Assembly (NCBI RefSeq): GCF_003369915.1
Contig: NC_046675.1
Span: forward strand, 31,953,001 to 32,017,000
Length of the DNA: 64,000 nt
Direction of reading: 5' to 3'
DNA from: Drosophila miranda
Lineage: Eukaryota; Arthropoda; Insecta; Diptera; Drosophilidae
Part shown: positions 54,817 to 64,000 of the stretch, piece by piece
Layout of the letters: every line of letters starts with the position of its first letter
Numbering within the stretch: the stretch's first letter is position 1
Made by a program: the position numbers and the translations under genes
Notes under the pieces: model-generated
Databases searched by the model: none
What the model saw: the letters and a program-made list of their open reading frames with translations, nothing else
What the model was told of the DNA's origin: nothing

Positions 54817-56686
54817 TACAGGCCCCTGCGTGGCCACAAAAGGCAGCTACGATGACATTAGTTGTAGGTTTCAGCAGACGTTTAAACTGGCATGAGTTTC
54901 CAACAATTACATGCGGAATTCATCCCAGTTTTAACACTCGAAAGTATGTGTAAGTTAGGTTTAGTTTAGGCACCAGTTGAAGGCAGTGCAGGAGCTGGTA
55001 CTTCCATTTAGTATTAACCTTTGTATAGACTTACAAACCCTCTAGAATCAGGAAAAGTATTGATTGCTTTATTCTACTCATAAATCTCACTCTCCAGACT
55101 CCAAAACACTGCCCGAAAATAAAAACGCAGCTCCTCCCTGCCCTCAACTGCAAATTTTGAAGAATATCTAAAGAGGACATGTGTATCTAGGACAACTCAG
55201 GATTTATATGATATTTATATGACACTTTCCCATCTTTCGATTCATGAAAAATATCTCTCAAAAATAAATAAGTAAAACTCTGAAATACTCGAAAAAAACC
55301 AATAATACATTCGAGTAGATCACAAGTTTTTCCAGACGATCCGATGATAGGAGCCGTACAAAGTACGGCGAATACATAATGTAAATCTTATGTAAATGTG
55401 TGCTGTACGACGTATCATATTAGCCATAAGCAAGAGAACCCTAGAGATATTATCTTTATTTATCAAACAAATTAGTTTAACAACTAAGAAGTGTATTTTC
55501 TACCTAAAAAACAACAAAAAATGAAAGAAACGAATTGCATAATAAATTTGGAAATAATTTATAAAAATAATTATCTTGAATGATCGTTGATATCTTTTAC
55601 CACAAGATTTGCATTTGCATTTAGGGATACGATGAGGATTCAGTGAACCAGAAAACTGCATGATAATCCGCTTAAAAGAATTTCCTTTTCCTTTCTTTGC
55701 GGCCCAAGGCGACATAAGACATGAGACATGAGAGATTTATGTTCGCCGTACCCTACATATAATCTGAGTATCTCTATGGGGATATGTAGGGCTCGGCTCA
55801 AGATTCTATCGAGAGTTTTGTATGCGATGGCGCAGCTGTCGTTTTGGCCAGTGGGGTGTTTCATGCCCCTGCAACGATCCATGATTGATGACTGATTGAA
55901 TCTTGAAGTTTTTTCCTTTGCCTGATCGAAGCAGAGATTAATGATTGGGTGTTCTTATACATATACATATGTATACTCTCACACACATGTAAAACTAGTT
56001 CATCTGCTTGAAACATCACGATTTGCAACTTGAATCAAGTGATTTCCACTCGAAGAATGAGCAAAGTTCTTCAACCGAAGAGATGGTGAACCATAAAAGA
56101 TTAGTAAACTGATATTTCGTATATGGAATAGACAATAAAACATTTATGTTTTCAGCAAATTTCATAGCTAATTAATAAAACAATAAGTCATACAAAAAAA
56201 ACCAGTTTGAAAGATTTTAACAGGTGTTTTTTCTGTATTTTTTGCACTGAAAGTTCTGTCTTCTCTATTTGCTGAGCCAAGTATTTGAATGGTATTATTA
56301 TAAATAGCTGCAAAGTGTGTTAAAAACACTGGGGAGTAATGTGAATTATATGACCATTTTATGACTCAAATAAAAACAATATAAAAGCCACCTAAACAGC
56401 TCGTAAAAATTGCCCAAAGAATGGCTATTGTTTAGCGTTGAATAGACACCCACTAAGGGGATAAAGAACAGCAACAAAAGGAGGTTGATAGAGACATAAC
56501 CCCTCCTAAAAGGACATTGTCTGCGCTGTTTTGTCAACAAGCAAGGATCTTGTGCGAAATTTCGGCACGATCCTGAACCCTTAACACCGACAAGGATCGC
56601 TGACAATAAACCAACAAATCATCAAAGGCTGGGATTGGCAAACACACCGCAGAGTACAAAGAGCCGGGATAAAAAGGAAATGAAGG

Positions 56687-56872
56687 GCTCATCGATCGAC
56701 AATCGATCATTTGGCAGTTTGTGCAAAATACGTGGAGTAGACAAAAGGGGTAAAACGGATCTGAAGGTATCGCGAATCTATGGCCAGACAATGTTTGCCA
56801 ATAATATAATTGATAAATGATTTGATTTCTGCCAGCCGATCGCGGCTCATCGATCGATCATTGGCTGCCATT
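56687..56872 (+). promoter_or_regulatory. cluster of ATCGATC sites
   Basis: GCTCATCGATCGACAATCGA at 56687 and GCTCATCGATCGATCATTGG at 56844 repeat a common core; another GATCGATA lies near 57205. ATCGAT is bound by Onecut/Cut-type homeodomain proteins and overlaps the DRE core. A neuronal enhancer of squeeze is possible but unproven. Confidence 0.3.
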
Positions 56873-59800
56873 TCGAGCATTGGAAGTTTCCCCATGGGAT
56901 CTCCTCTGCTCTCTGATTAGCATATCAATGCCTCACTTTTAAAAATGCACTAATGATCATGGGATTGTCTGCTGCTGTCTGCCTGGATTGCTCTGTCTTC
57001 GGGGTGGCTCTTCTTTCGGGTTTCTTTGGGTGCTGAAATCATCACCGAATCTCTGTCCGTTGTGTGCCTCATCAGCGCTTTGTTATGCTAACTATGAGAA
57101 AAAACTGTGGCTGAGAAAGCAGCTATCCTGTCAAGGATGCTTGGTGCTGTCTGGGGTCCTGGGACTGTCACTTTTACTTGCAATCGTCTCTGGTCGTCTT
57201 TTTGATCGATATGATAATTAGAATGCAATGCTGGAGGCCAGGAAGGAGTTTTTCTCGTTGAGAGTGGCATCTGCTGGAGATCCTCAAAGAGTATACTTGA
57301 AGAAGGAGTACACTGAAAGAAGCATAGGGCTACAGGGGAGGAAATAGAGCATCATAGATCAGGCTGGTGGTCTTTAGATATTTTTGAGAATTCATTTGAT
57401 GATCATACAAAATTTTCGAGACCATTTCTCCCGCTAAAAGTACCTTTATTAATTAGTTCCGCTTATACTCCACTAGTTTCCTTACCTTTTCCTTGATATT
57501 AATCCATAAATTCTCTCAGCATAACCTCCTCTCTTAGGGTATCTCGCTGGTCCTTTCATTCCCTAACTTTCTTTCAGTGCAGAGCTCCTTCAAAATCAGT
57601 TTCAGGGGCAGGCATTATGCAAACGACTTGCATTTGAATATTATCTATGCGTTTTTCAATGCCAAGAGATCATTTCGAGGGCTGCAGAAAGGCGTCATCA
57701 AAGCCATCAATAGATTTATGGTTTCTAAACTCTAGAGAAAATCAAAACACACACCCTATACCCCATAGATAGCCAACGATCAGATCATCAGGGGTTGCCA
57801 CACACACAAAAACATCCGGAGAAAGGATTTCACCCCAGAGAAGGTTTCGGGGGCGCTTTGCATAAGAAAGGACCCGTCGTTCGAGCATCGAGGGTAACCC
57901 GTTCACGTATGGCATTTAGTCGGGGGTTCGGGCATTCAGCAATTCTTTTGGATAAACTATTTATGAAATTACTAGACAATGCAGACAATATGCAGAATAC
58001 ACTCCACCGATTAGCCCATATATTGAGTAGAGGAGAGGATAGGTGTGTATGTTTTTCCCATAACCTCTTGTTCCTTGTGGCATTCGCATTTCCATATTCC
58101 TTCAGTCTTTTGCCAATTTTTGTGGCTCTCTTTGTTCGCTCTCTTGTGCTCGTTGTACTCCTTTGTATTGTTCGATTCTAATAAGGTGCGATATTGTGAA
58201 ATTTGATGCGATTTTCGTTAGCTATTCTTCAGGGTTTGAGTACGAGTATATTCATATTTTGCACCCTATCCTATACTCATTCTCTCAAAAGGGATTCGCA
58301 CTTTCTGCGGATAGGGCACACAATCTCTGCTGCTATTGTTGAGGTTTTTTTTCTATGCTCTTGTTTGGATTGATTTCCCTTTATCATCTTTCGATTGTTC
58401 AGTAATTGATACTTGAGCGAGTATATTGGCATATTGCCAAAAAAAACGTGGTTTGTGGCATTCTAATTAAACGTTTTTAAGGCTCGGATTTGAGGGAATT
58501 ATTGAGGGATTGGATGGCTTTTATTACACTATTTAATGGTATATTAAAATGGGTTTTTTCTAACACATTTCAAACACGTTTTGGCGATGTTGGAGAAAGG
58601 TTGAATATTTTCTGGGACTGTAATCTCTAAATCATTTTCTTTCTTTCTGCCTTTTCCGAAGAAGGATATTCTTTGTATATATATCTACTGTTTCTTTTTC
58701 AGAAGAAGGATTTTTAAAGAGCTTCTCCCCTTATTTTAAGTGCAAATATTTTTCCCCTGAGTTCTTTCATTCTTCAGCTCACCATTTAATTGTGTTTGCC
58801 ATTCAATTAAATATTTTTTCCATCAGTTTTTTTTCGATTTAAAGCCCTGCCCAAAAGGCCCATCAAGTACTTAACATGGTTAACATTTATTCGAACAAAA
58901 AACACGAGTTATTTGCTTTACATTTAAACTCCCTGACACCCAACCCGTGTTTGGCAAATACCAACAAAAAACTAAAAATTAACTGCGTAATTGAAAGGTA
59001 CATAAAAAGTGTATCCTTCGTACAGGAATCGTTTGTTATACGCCAGAAAATGACGCACTAACAAAAATTTAATTAACATTTTCGCGCCGCCTTTTGTCAA
59101 AAACCTACAGAAAAAACGAGCCAAAAAAAGGATAAAAAACTACAGTAACAAGGCCGATCCAAACGAAAAAAAACTTGTCACACGGGATTTCTTTCTGCAT
59201 AAAAAATTACGCGCCAAAAAGAAAAAAAAAAAAGAAAGAAAAAAGCTGAAATCGCTTCAATTATAAACGACTTTTTTCGGTAGTCAAGCATAAAAAATTC
59301 CCGAATTCCAAAAAAAATAGGTTAAAAAAAACTGACAAGGGGCTGCATCCTGATGGGCTCTATTTTTTTTTTGTGTCCTTCGGGAGAGTAGAGTAGTGTA
59401 AAAAAATCACCCAAAAAAGTATGCAACGGGCGGGCATTTGGTTACCTCATTTGAATATTTGGCGCTGGAAACTTTCTCACGATTTTTTTCCTTAGGTCTA
59501 CCCACAGCTCAGGGGTGACGATCAAGGATAAAGGCGCACCCGAGGACTGCGACGGCGACCGAGAGACACAAAACGATGCAGACAGCCATTCTCGAGGCAG
59601 AAGACAAGAAGTAGAAAAAAAATCCGGATTTTTTGCCTCATTTCCATGCGGAAGCGTTTCCTTAACGATCTTTGTGGAAAAAAGGGTGAGTGCCATGAAC
59701 AAAAGGGACCAAAGGACCAAAGGATTCATTTAATTTATGCACAACACGTTCGCGGATCGGACGACGCGACGCACCACCTCAGAGGGTTGCCTGAATGGGC

Positions 59801-60378
59801 TGATGATCCTCTGCCGGGATATCTGGGGGCACCACATTTGCATACACGATCTACACGCCACATGGAAAAACGGGGTGCGGGTCAAACATCATTTTTCATT
59901 TATCAGCCGTAAAAAAACGAAAAAAACCATAGCTCTTTGGAATAGAAAAATACGTAAATTATTTAAATTTGGTTTTTTTCATCTCTCGGATTTCTTTCAA
60001 TGCGCAGGGCCAAGGTGTGTCCTAGGGAAGTCCTTTCCTATTCCTATTCCTTTCGGTTTCCTCCAAGCTGTTTGTCTGGGTCAATTTTTTCTCCCTTCAA
60101 GAAGTCGGCCGCGGGGCAGGGAAACCACCCTAAGAAAGGGCTATCTATCCTCTAGAACATCTTTCTGGGCTTCTTACTGGGCTCTTCCTTTTGTCGCTGT
60201 CGTATATTTGTTTATCTATTTTACATATTCAGGCTTTGTATCCGGTTCTTTGGCAGAGAGTTTCTAAATCAATATTTGCTCATTAGTCACATTCAATAAT
60301 TTTAATTATTATAATTTGTATGCGCACTGAATGGCAATAAGAAATTTACGAATGGCAGCTGTGTAATCATCAAAGGGT

Positions 60379-60604
60379 AAAGGATTTTCTATAGTTTAAA
60401 TAGGAGAAAGTATCATATAAGAAAGGATTCATCGAATCTGATGTATTTAGTTTCTAAACTGATTCATTTTATATCAATATCATTAAATATTAAAGGATTT
60501 TCTAGAGTTTTAGTAAGAGAAGGCATCACATAAGAAAGGATTCATCGAATCTAAATTATTTTAATTGTAAACTGATTCATTTTTTATCCATATCGATCTT
60601 TAAT
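60379..60604 (+). repeat. 113-bp tandem duplication
   Basis: Units 60379-60491 and 60492-60604, each starting AAAGGATTTTCTA and sharing AAGAAAGGATTCATCGAATC and AAACTGATTCATTTT. The two units are roughly 80 percent identical by eye. Confidence 0.8.
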
Positions 60605-62350
60605 TTCCTCTGTTTCCTGTTTCCTAATCAATACTCCCTTTAATCCCCATCAAATTCAATTAATGAAGCAATCTTCAAAAATTATCGCATTATCTTTTTG
60701 GCAATCGTCAATTTTAAGTCTTATTTTAAGATACAAATCTTCAGGCAACACTTTCGTTTTAAAATTAAATGATCTTGCCTTATATATAAAACCGACAGCC
60801 AAATGAATCTTAAAATAATCTCAAAATAATGCCACGCTCATTTTTGCAGAAATTAATCAAATTATACCTTATCGAGCGAAAAACGACGTCGAATCCATCA
60901 CATTCTTTTTAAATATACGATCTTCACAATGCAAAAATTATGCAAAATTTATAAAATCGCCAAAAAACACCGAACCGAAAAAACGAAGATTTTTGCACAA
61001 GAAAAAGGCAAACAATTTATACATGAAAGTGTGCTTTTTTGATTCAAATTAATTAAGTTACTTAATTACAGGTAAGAGATGGACAAAGTCCATGTGCCCC
61101 TTTTTCCATTATCATGCCATCACGGGGGATTTGCTAACAGGTTGACTTGTGCCAAAAATGGAATTTTTTGCAAAGGTTCAGCGACGGTTGGGGGAGTGGG
61201 AGCATGGCGAAGTTTTAAACCTGAAGAATGGAAAGAGTTTGGTATTCGACATTGATAGTACCCAAGGAATTGTGAGATATATGTTATGGCAAGACAATCT
61301 ATTTGATATTTCCTTATATTTATAGCCATTTATATATTTATATTGGATGAAATCGAATGACATTCCTATTAGTATTTTATTCCAGCTCCTTTTCCTAGGG
61401 TAACCAACAATCTTTACCGCCCCACAATCTTTTGGCACACTTAGGTTTTTGGTAGTAGAAGCGACAGAATGATTGATCGCCTGCCAATTGTAGACGAACG
61501 AAAGACTGAAAGACAGAAAGACACAGAGATTCCGAGAGATGGCGGGACAGACAGCCACCGACGGGGGATCCTAGTGGGGGGAATCCATTAAAAAAGTTTT
61601 ATTTATTTGCTATTGTTGTTGCTATTGTCGTTGGGGCTGTGTTCCTAGCCAAAAGTGAATTAAATTTATATTTACGTTCTTTATTTGTTGTCTCTGCATC
61701 GTCTGTGTGTCGGTGTGTACGCAATTTAAGTGAAGATTCGGTCGGGGGTCTAGTCAAACCGGTTCGACTTGTAGTTGCCTTTTATTTTTGGAGTCTGTAA
61801 GTCTTTTCTGGCGTTTAAATGCTGGTGGAGAAGTCTAAGGGAGGGGCATAAATTATAGTATACGTTTCTGTATGAATAGTTTATAAAGATTGCATCAATT
61901 TTGATGGGAAAATATGTGGGGGTTTTTGCAGAAGAACATAACAATGGGAGACAATATGATAGAAGGAAATCTGGCAGCAGCATAAGAAGTTCCAACTTTA
62001 AATTACCATTTCTAAGGTTTGATCTTATGATATTGAAAAGTTTGAGCATTTATTTCAATCAAAAACTATCCAAAATTGAATTTTAAAGCAAGTATTTACA
62101 CTAGAACACTTTGTAGTACTATCCCTAAGAAATTGTTTACGATAAGTGAGCTTTTCTAAGACTCTATTCATAGGAGTCTATTTAGAAATTACAATTCGAA
62201 TATATAGACACCTTTTTGAGAACCTAAGCAATCTTAATCATAGCTATAAATTCATTAAACAAAAATCGTTCATTCAAAACGAACTATTCCAAACTAGAAT
62301 CCCAAAAAAGAATATAAATTCATATTTTTCAATCTTTGAAACCCCCCAAA

Positions 62351-63241
62351 ATGCTAACAGAATGCAAAGATGAGCTGCCCAATCCTCACAAGGGATGCCT
62401 GCGGGAGATGCTCAACACCCTCATCATCAGCGACAATGATGTGAAGCGCCTCAACACGCAGCTGCGCAACGTGCAACTGGAGATGAAGGCCGAAATGGAC
62501 AAGATCGAAAAGGCCAAGTGCGTCGGCGATGAGAAGTCAACGAAGCCAAAGGTCTGCGTCAGTGAGGAGGATCTCACACAGTTTGCCGAACGCATCATCA
62601 ATCTGGATGAACTGAAGCTGCACTACACAAAGAAAAGTGAGGAGCTGCGCCGCCGTCGGGACAATATAATGGTCTATGCCCGACAGTGCCTGAATGCCTA
62701 CAACGAGGAGAAGTGCAAATTCAAGTCCTTCCAGGAGAACACCGTGGACTACATCAAACGAACGGCTACTCTCTCGCAGGACCGTGAGGTGATCCAGAAA
62801 TGCGAGAATGACATTTGCCAGATGAACAAACGCTTTGTTCGAGAGGTGGCCCATCTGAAACGCTGCGAGGGAGAGCTGCAGGCGTTCTTTAAGCTGCTCA
62901 AGGACTCGGATCCCAAGGCCTATTGCGAGTGCTGCTGCTTCAAGGACTACGACTGGCTGCCGCAGGGCAAGAACCTGGAGGTGGTGGACACCATAGCCGC
63001 GGAGATCAAGGAGAAGATGGGCCACGTGCTGGTGCGTGCCTTTGCCCAGCTGCATTTGCATGAGCCGCAGGATCCGCGGGCCTTCATTGCCGCCTATCTG
63101 ATGAATCTCGATCGCAGCGAGCAGGAGATGAAGGAGAAGCACGACATATTCCAGGAGGCCACAGAGATCTGCATCAAGGAGCTGCCCGATCCCATATTCC
63201 ATTGCGAGAACACATGTCCGCCGCAAGAGAAACCCATTTGA
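62351..63241 (+). CDS. coiled-coil protein with Dpy-30-like segment, function unknown
   Basis: A 296-aa intronless protein starting MLTECKDELPNPHKGCLREM. Residues 25-175 are charged and helical, likely coiled coil. A Cys-rich knot (AYCECCCFKDYDW) follows near 195-207. Residues 227-253 (LVRAFAQLHLHEPQDPRAFI and on) fit the Dpy-30 docking-helix pattern, L-x-x-A-x-x-x-L-x-x-x-x-P-x-D-P-x-x-F-x-A-x-Y-L. Dpy-30 motifs serve as dimerisation/docking modules in the axonemal radial spoke and in histone methyltransferase complexes, so a sperm-axoneme role is plausible. That is inference. Codon use is typical of a real gene; the antisense frame is a shadow. It is convergent with the BRAP orthologue, with 255 bp between stops. 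Confidence 0.75.
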   Translation: MLTECKDELPNPHKGCLREMLNTLIISDNDVKRLNTQLRNVQLEMKAEMDKIEKAKCVGDEKSTKPKVCVSEEDLTQFAERIINLDELKLHYTKKSEELRRRRDNIMVYARQCLNAYNEEKCKFKSFQENTVDYIKRTATLSQDREVIQKCENDICQMNKRFVREVAHLKRCEGELQAFFKLLKDSDPKAYCECCCFKDYDWLPQGKNLEVVDTIAAEIKEKMGHVLVRAFAQLHLHEPQDPRAFIAAYLMNLDRSEQEMKEKHDIFQEATEICIKELPDPIFHCENTCPPQEKPI

Positions 63242-63496
63242 GAGTTTTTTTGAACAATATTTCCTTTAATTCACACGAAAAAACACCATGAAATACAATA
63301 TTTGAAATTCTCTTAACATTAGTTATATTTTTTTATCGCTTTGCTTCACAAAGGAAATCACATTTAGAGCTGTTTTATAGTGTAATGTAAAGGGTTTCGT
63401 TATTTGCTTAGCCTTCAGCGTGGGTGGGGGGAATTAAACATTACATTTTAAATACATAAAGAAGCTGCTATTCAGTTTTATTCACGGATTAAAAGT

Positions 63497-64000
63497 CTAT
63501 TTCTTGCGACGATTGTTGCGCCGCGTGCTGGTATCGGGCTCCTTTTCGCCCAGGCCAGTGATTGAGGCTCCGGCCAGCTCCGAGTTGGCCATCTTTCCTT
63601 GGGTGTCCAGAAAGAACATGACATCGCGCAGCTGCTCCTTGAGATCGGTGACTTCCGCATCATGTTTGGCTTTGAATTCCGTGTACTGCTGCTCCAGGGC
63701 ATTGTATTTGACCAGCCAGGAGCTTTGATTGTCCTGCAAGGCCTTGGATAGCTCACGCTCTTCATTTAGCTGCTTTTGGACTTCTTTTAGTCTGAAATGG
63801 AACACATGGTTTTTGAATGCCCTATACTCTTTGAAAGTGTGTCCCTTACTTGGTGGTATGCTGTGCTAGTTTGCGCTCTAGATTCTGTTTCTCCTTGTGC
63901 ATGGACTGCTGGACGTGCAGCAGATCCGTCACCTCTGACTTGGCCTCGCTGGCATTCACCTTAAAGTTCTGCCACTCCTCTTCGAGACGCTCCATTCGCT
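63497..64000 (-). CDS. CG5555: BRAP (BRCA1-associated protein/IMP) orthologue, C-terminal part
   Basis: Truncated by the window end. Visible exons are 64000-63850 (partial) and 63791-63497, with a 58-nt intron (CAA|GTAAGG...TTTCAG), giving the last 148 residues. The whole visible part is coiled coil (RMERLEEEWQNFKVN, then KLKEVQKQLNEERELSK). The segment LKEQLRDVMFFLDTQGKM matches the C-terminus of BRAP/IMP (EIQEQLRDVMFYLETQ in human), and the basic tail RRNNRRKK matches its ending. BRAP is a RING/UBP-ZnF E3 ligase that restrains Ras-MAPK signalling by sequestering KSR; the catalytic parts lie outside this window. AATAAA follows about 20 nt after the stop. Confidence 0.85.

Larger units (their letters stand above)
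54817..62350. other. 7.5-kb noncoding interval downstream of squeeze
   Basis: Contains the squeeze 3' UTR, then AT-rich DNA with a cluster of ATCGATC sites (56687-56872), A-rich runs around 59080-59340 and a 113-bp tandem duplication (60379-60604). Frames at 57795-58181 and 59737-60267 are open but low-complexity or without domains. Probably regulatory DNA. Confidence 0.5.

Noticed and set aside
57795-58181. 128-codon frame downstream of squeeze
   Set aside because: It ends in a run of hydrophobic Leu/Phe/Val from T-rich DNA and has no domain. No promoter or splice support.
1-64000. tRNA, rRNA and miRNA genes
   Set aside because: I looked for tRNA T-arm GGTTCGA boxes in a cloverleaf context and for familiar miRNA seeds and found none I could defend. 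A covariance-model scan (tRNAscan-SE, Infernal) would settle this.

Overview
This is Drosophila nuclear DNA. The evidence is short GT-AG introns (56-721 nt), large AT-rich intergenic stretches, DINE-1/mini-me type Helitron relatives with a (GTCY)n microsatellite, and proteins that read as fly orthologues: squeeze, pugilist (C1-THF synthase), two mitochondrial peptide deformylases, METTL15, UQCC2, BRAP and a Tom20. From memory, those I can place are on D. melanogaster 3R (Muller element E) but not all together: pug and the deformylases near 86C, sqz near 91F. The repeat family looks like that of the obscura group. The species is an inference.

Layout. 1-519: Tom20-family gene (+). 520-23380: about 23 kb with no coding sequence I can support, holding simple repeats, a 130-bp inverted repeat pair, a degenerate A-rich minisatellite and probably regulatory DNA. 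23381-24413 (-): secreted LDLa x4 + CCP protein like the front half of modSP but with no protease domain; a mini-me fragment lies just upstream of its TATA box. 25741-26505 (+): intronless Lifeguard/TMBIM-like membrane protein. 26699-27461: mini-me/DINE-1-like element. 31308-37686 (+): three tandem intronless paralogues, possibly PPP1R36-like, each with the same promoter motif exactly 88 nt before its ATG. 38302-40750 (+): two tandem peptide deformylases sharing an intron position, the first lacking a mitochondrial presequence. 40819-41325 (-): unknown intronless 168-aa protein. 41747-45168 (-): pug, five coding exons, 935 aa. 46168-48339 (-): UQCC2 and METTL15 in a dicistronic arrangement with a 5-nt gap, with a possible small membrane-protein gene nested in the UQCC2 intron. 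49100-54816 (+): squeeze, with a GAGA-rich promoter region, a 2.8-kb 5' intron and a 57-nt in-frame coding intron. 54817-62350: noncoding. 62351-63241 (+): coiled-coil protein with a Dpy-30-like segment. 63497-64000 (-): 3' end of the BRAP orthologue.

Functional theme: a cluster of nuclear genes for mitochondria (Tom20-like import receptor, deformylases, 12S rRNA methyltransferase METTL15, complex III assembly factor UQCC2) and one-carbon metabolism (pug, which supplies the formyl groups that deformylases later remove), next to a neuronal zinc-finger regulator. I found no convincing unknown multi-gene system. The strongest leads are the UQCC2-METTL15 dicistron, the three-copy array with its fixed-spacing promoter motif, the protease-less modSP-like gene, and the possible nested membrane-protein gene.
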